A DNA stretch of 6,025 nt from UBA287 sp034190325. Its GTDB lineage: Archaea > Thermoplasmatota > UBA186 > UBA287. A model generated the notes under the pieces. The model searched no databases. It had not been told where the DNA came from and worked only from the letters and a program-made list of their open reading frames with translations. Location of the stretch: NCBI GenBank assembly GCA_034190325.1, contig JAXHST010000058.1, positions 1 to 6,025 on the forward strand. The letters are read 5' to 3'. The translations under genes and the position numbers were made by a program. Positions 5,653 to 6,025 of this stretch are shown piece by piece (the first letter of the stretch is position 1; the number at the start of each line of letters is the position of its first letter).

Positions 5653-5674
5653 GCCCCCAGCTAAAGCAGGGGGC
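5653..5674 (-). repeat. Right-end hairpin of the IS element, also a possible terminator and part of the omega RNA
   Basis: GCCCCC (5653-5658) pairs with GGGGGC (5669-5674), and inside it GC (5660-5661) pairs with GC (5666-5667). A single A-A mismatch (5659/5668) separates the two, and a TAAA loop caps them. Imperfect palindromes of this type form the right end recognised by IS200/IS605 transposases and the 3' scaffold of the TnpB guide RNA. The tnpB stop codon (5661-5663) lies inside it. It may also stop transcription coming out of the EamA gene. Confidence 0.75.
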
Positions 5675-6025
5675 TTTCCTTAGGAGTTGAGTTATCATGC
5701 ACAGCACAAAACCCAAAACCATCATTGGAACGCAAAAGTGCGTTTACAGACACTCGCCTGCTGGAAAACTGGAAAAAAGAGGTTGTGAGACCTTGAGACC
5801 GCTCCAGCAGGGATTTAACAGCAATAGCCAGAGAAGCCTTTCTATCACTGTTCACCACTTGCCCACATTTCTTGCACTCAAACAGGGAATAATTGGCACC
5901 ATGTCCTTTAGCCACTGCACCGCAGTGGCTGCACCATTTGCTTGTGTGCCAGCTATCCACAACATTGAGAGTGATGGATTTATCAAAACATCTGCTTTTG
6001 AGAATTTGTCTAAACTGGTAGAATG
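5661..6025 (-). CDS. tnpB: TnpB (OrfB) RNA-guided nuclease of an IS605-type element, C-terminal part
   Basis: The frame is open from the right edge to a TAG at 5663-5661, giving about 121 residues of a protein usually 350-420 long. Its sequence includes FYQFRQIL, then VVDSWHTSKWCSHCG. Four cysteines form the zinc finger (codons at about 5931, 5922, 5874 and 5865) in a C-x2-C...C-x2-C arrangement. NSDRKASLAIAV follows, carrying the third RuvC aspartate (codon 5844-5846). This order, the T-S-x-x-C-x-x-CG block, a second C-x-x-CG, then D and an A-x-x-A-I-A helix, is diagnostic of the TnpB C-terminus. A GTG at 5960 is only an internal codon, since the conserved FYQF segment lies upstream of it. 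TnpB cuts DNA using a guide RNA derived from the element's right end and helps retain the element. The usual D-x-N-A has K in place of N here. The visible catalytic and zinc residues are intact, so the protein may be functional. Confidence 0.88.
   Translation of the reverse strand, partial: FYQFRQILKSRCFDKSITLNVVDSWHTSKWCSHCGAVAKGHGANYSLFECKKCGQVVNSDRKASLAIAVKSLLERSQGLTTSFFQFSSRRVSVNALLRSNDGFGFCAVHDNSTPKESPLL

Larger units (their letters stand above)
5651..6025 (-). mobile_element. IS200/IS605-type (IS1341-like) insertion sequence, right end and 3' part
   Basis: The element begins with a subterminal hairpin right after the EamA stop and contains a tnpB on the minus strand that runs off the right edge. 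The left end, any tnpA transposase and the insertion target sequence are outside the window. There are no terminal inverted repeats or target duplications at the visible end, as expected for single-strand Y1-type elements. The exact boundary (around 5650-5653) is inferred from the hairpin. Confidence 0.75.

Noticed and set aside
5650..6025. CRISPR-related nuclease (Cas12) suggested by the RuvC and zinc-finger motifs
   Set aside because: No repeat-spacer array is seen, and the right-end hairpin with adjoining tnpB fits an IS605-type element.

Overview
The window looks like a piece of a euryarchaeal chromosome. The evidence is a fibrillarin (FlpA) gene, an archaeal-only DUF131 membrane protein, a class II tRNA-Leu without an encoded CCA, and AT-rich TATA boxes about 25-30 bases before several start codons with no Shine-Dalgarno sequence (leaderless genes). 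Moderate GC content and anaerobe-type accessory genes would suit a methanogen- or ANME-like lineage, but nothing here fixes the genus.

Layout. Bases 1-999 are housekeeping: the 3' part of flpA (its start lies left of the window), a small two-helix DUF131 protein, and tRNA-Leu(UAA). Bases 1000-1322 hold no gene. They contain a possible decayed 3' end of an IS200/IS605-type element and then the promoter of the next operon. Bases 1323-3462 are a two-gene plus-strand operon: a protein with an N-terminal GNAT acyltransferase domain and a second GNAT-like half, followed by a LuxE-family acyl-activating enzyme whose start overlaps the first gene by 20 bases. Facing it on the minus strand, with stop codons that overlap, is a C45/penicillin-acyltransferase-type Ntn hydrolase with a lipoprotein-like signal peptide (3459-4727). 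Divergent from that gene is an EamA-family ten-helix transporter (4813-5649). Immediately after its stop codon comes the right end of an IS605/IS1341-type element, whose tnpB runs on the minus strand off the right edge.

How the genes may work together. The four central genes could form an acyl-metabolism neighbourhood: LuxE activates a carboxylic acid, the GNAT protein transfers an acyl group, EamA moves a small molecule across the membrane, and the exported C45 enzyme cleaves or transfers an acyl group outside the cell. No LuxC acyl reductase is visible, so the usual fatty-aldehyde role of LuxE is not supported here. The substrate is unknown and the shared pathway is an inference from proximity. 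The insertion sequence is a separate event; its hairpin, its stop codon within the hairpin and its position against the transporter gene are the clearest mobile-DNA signals.
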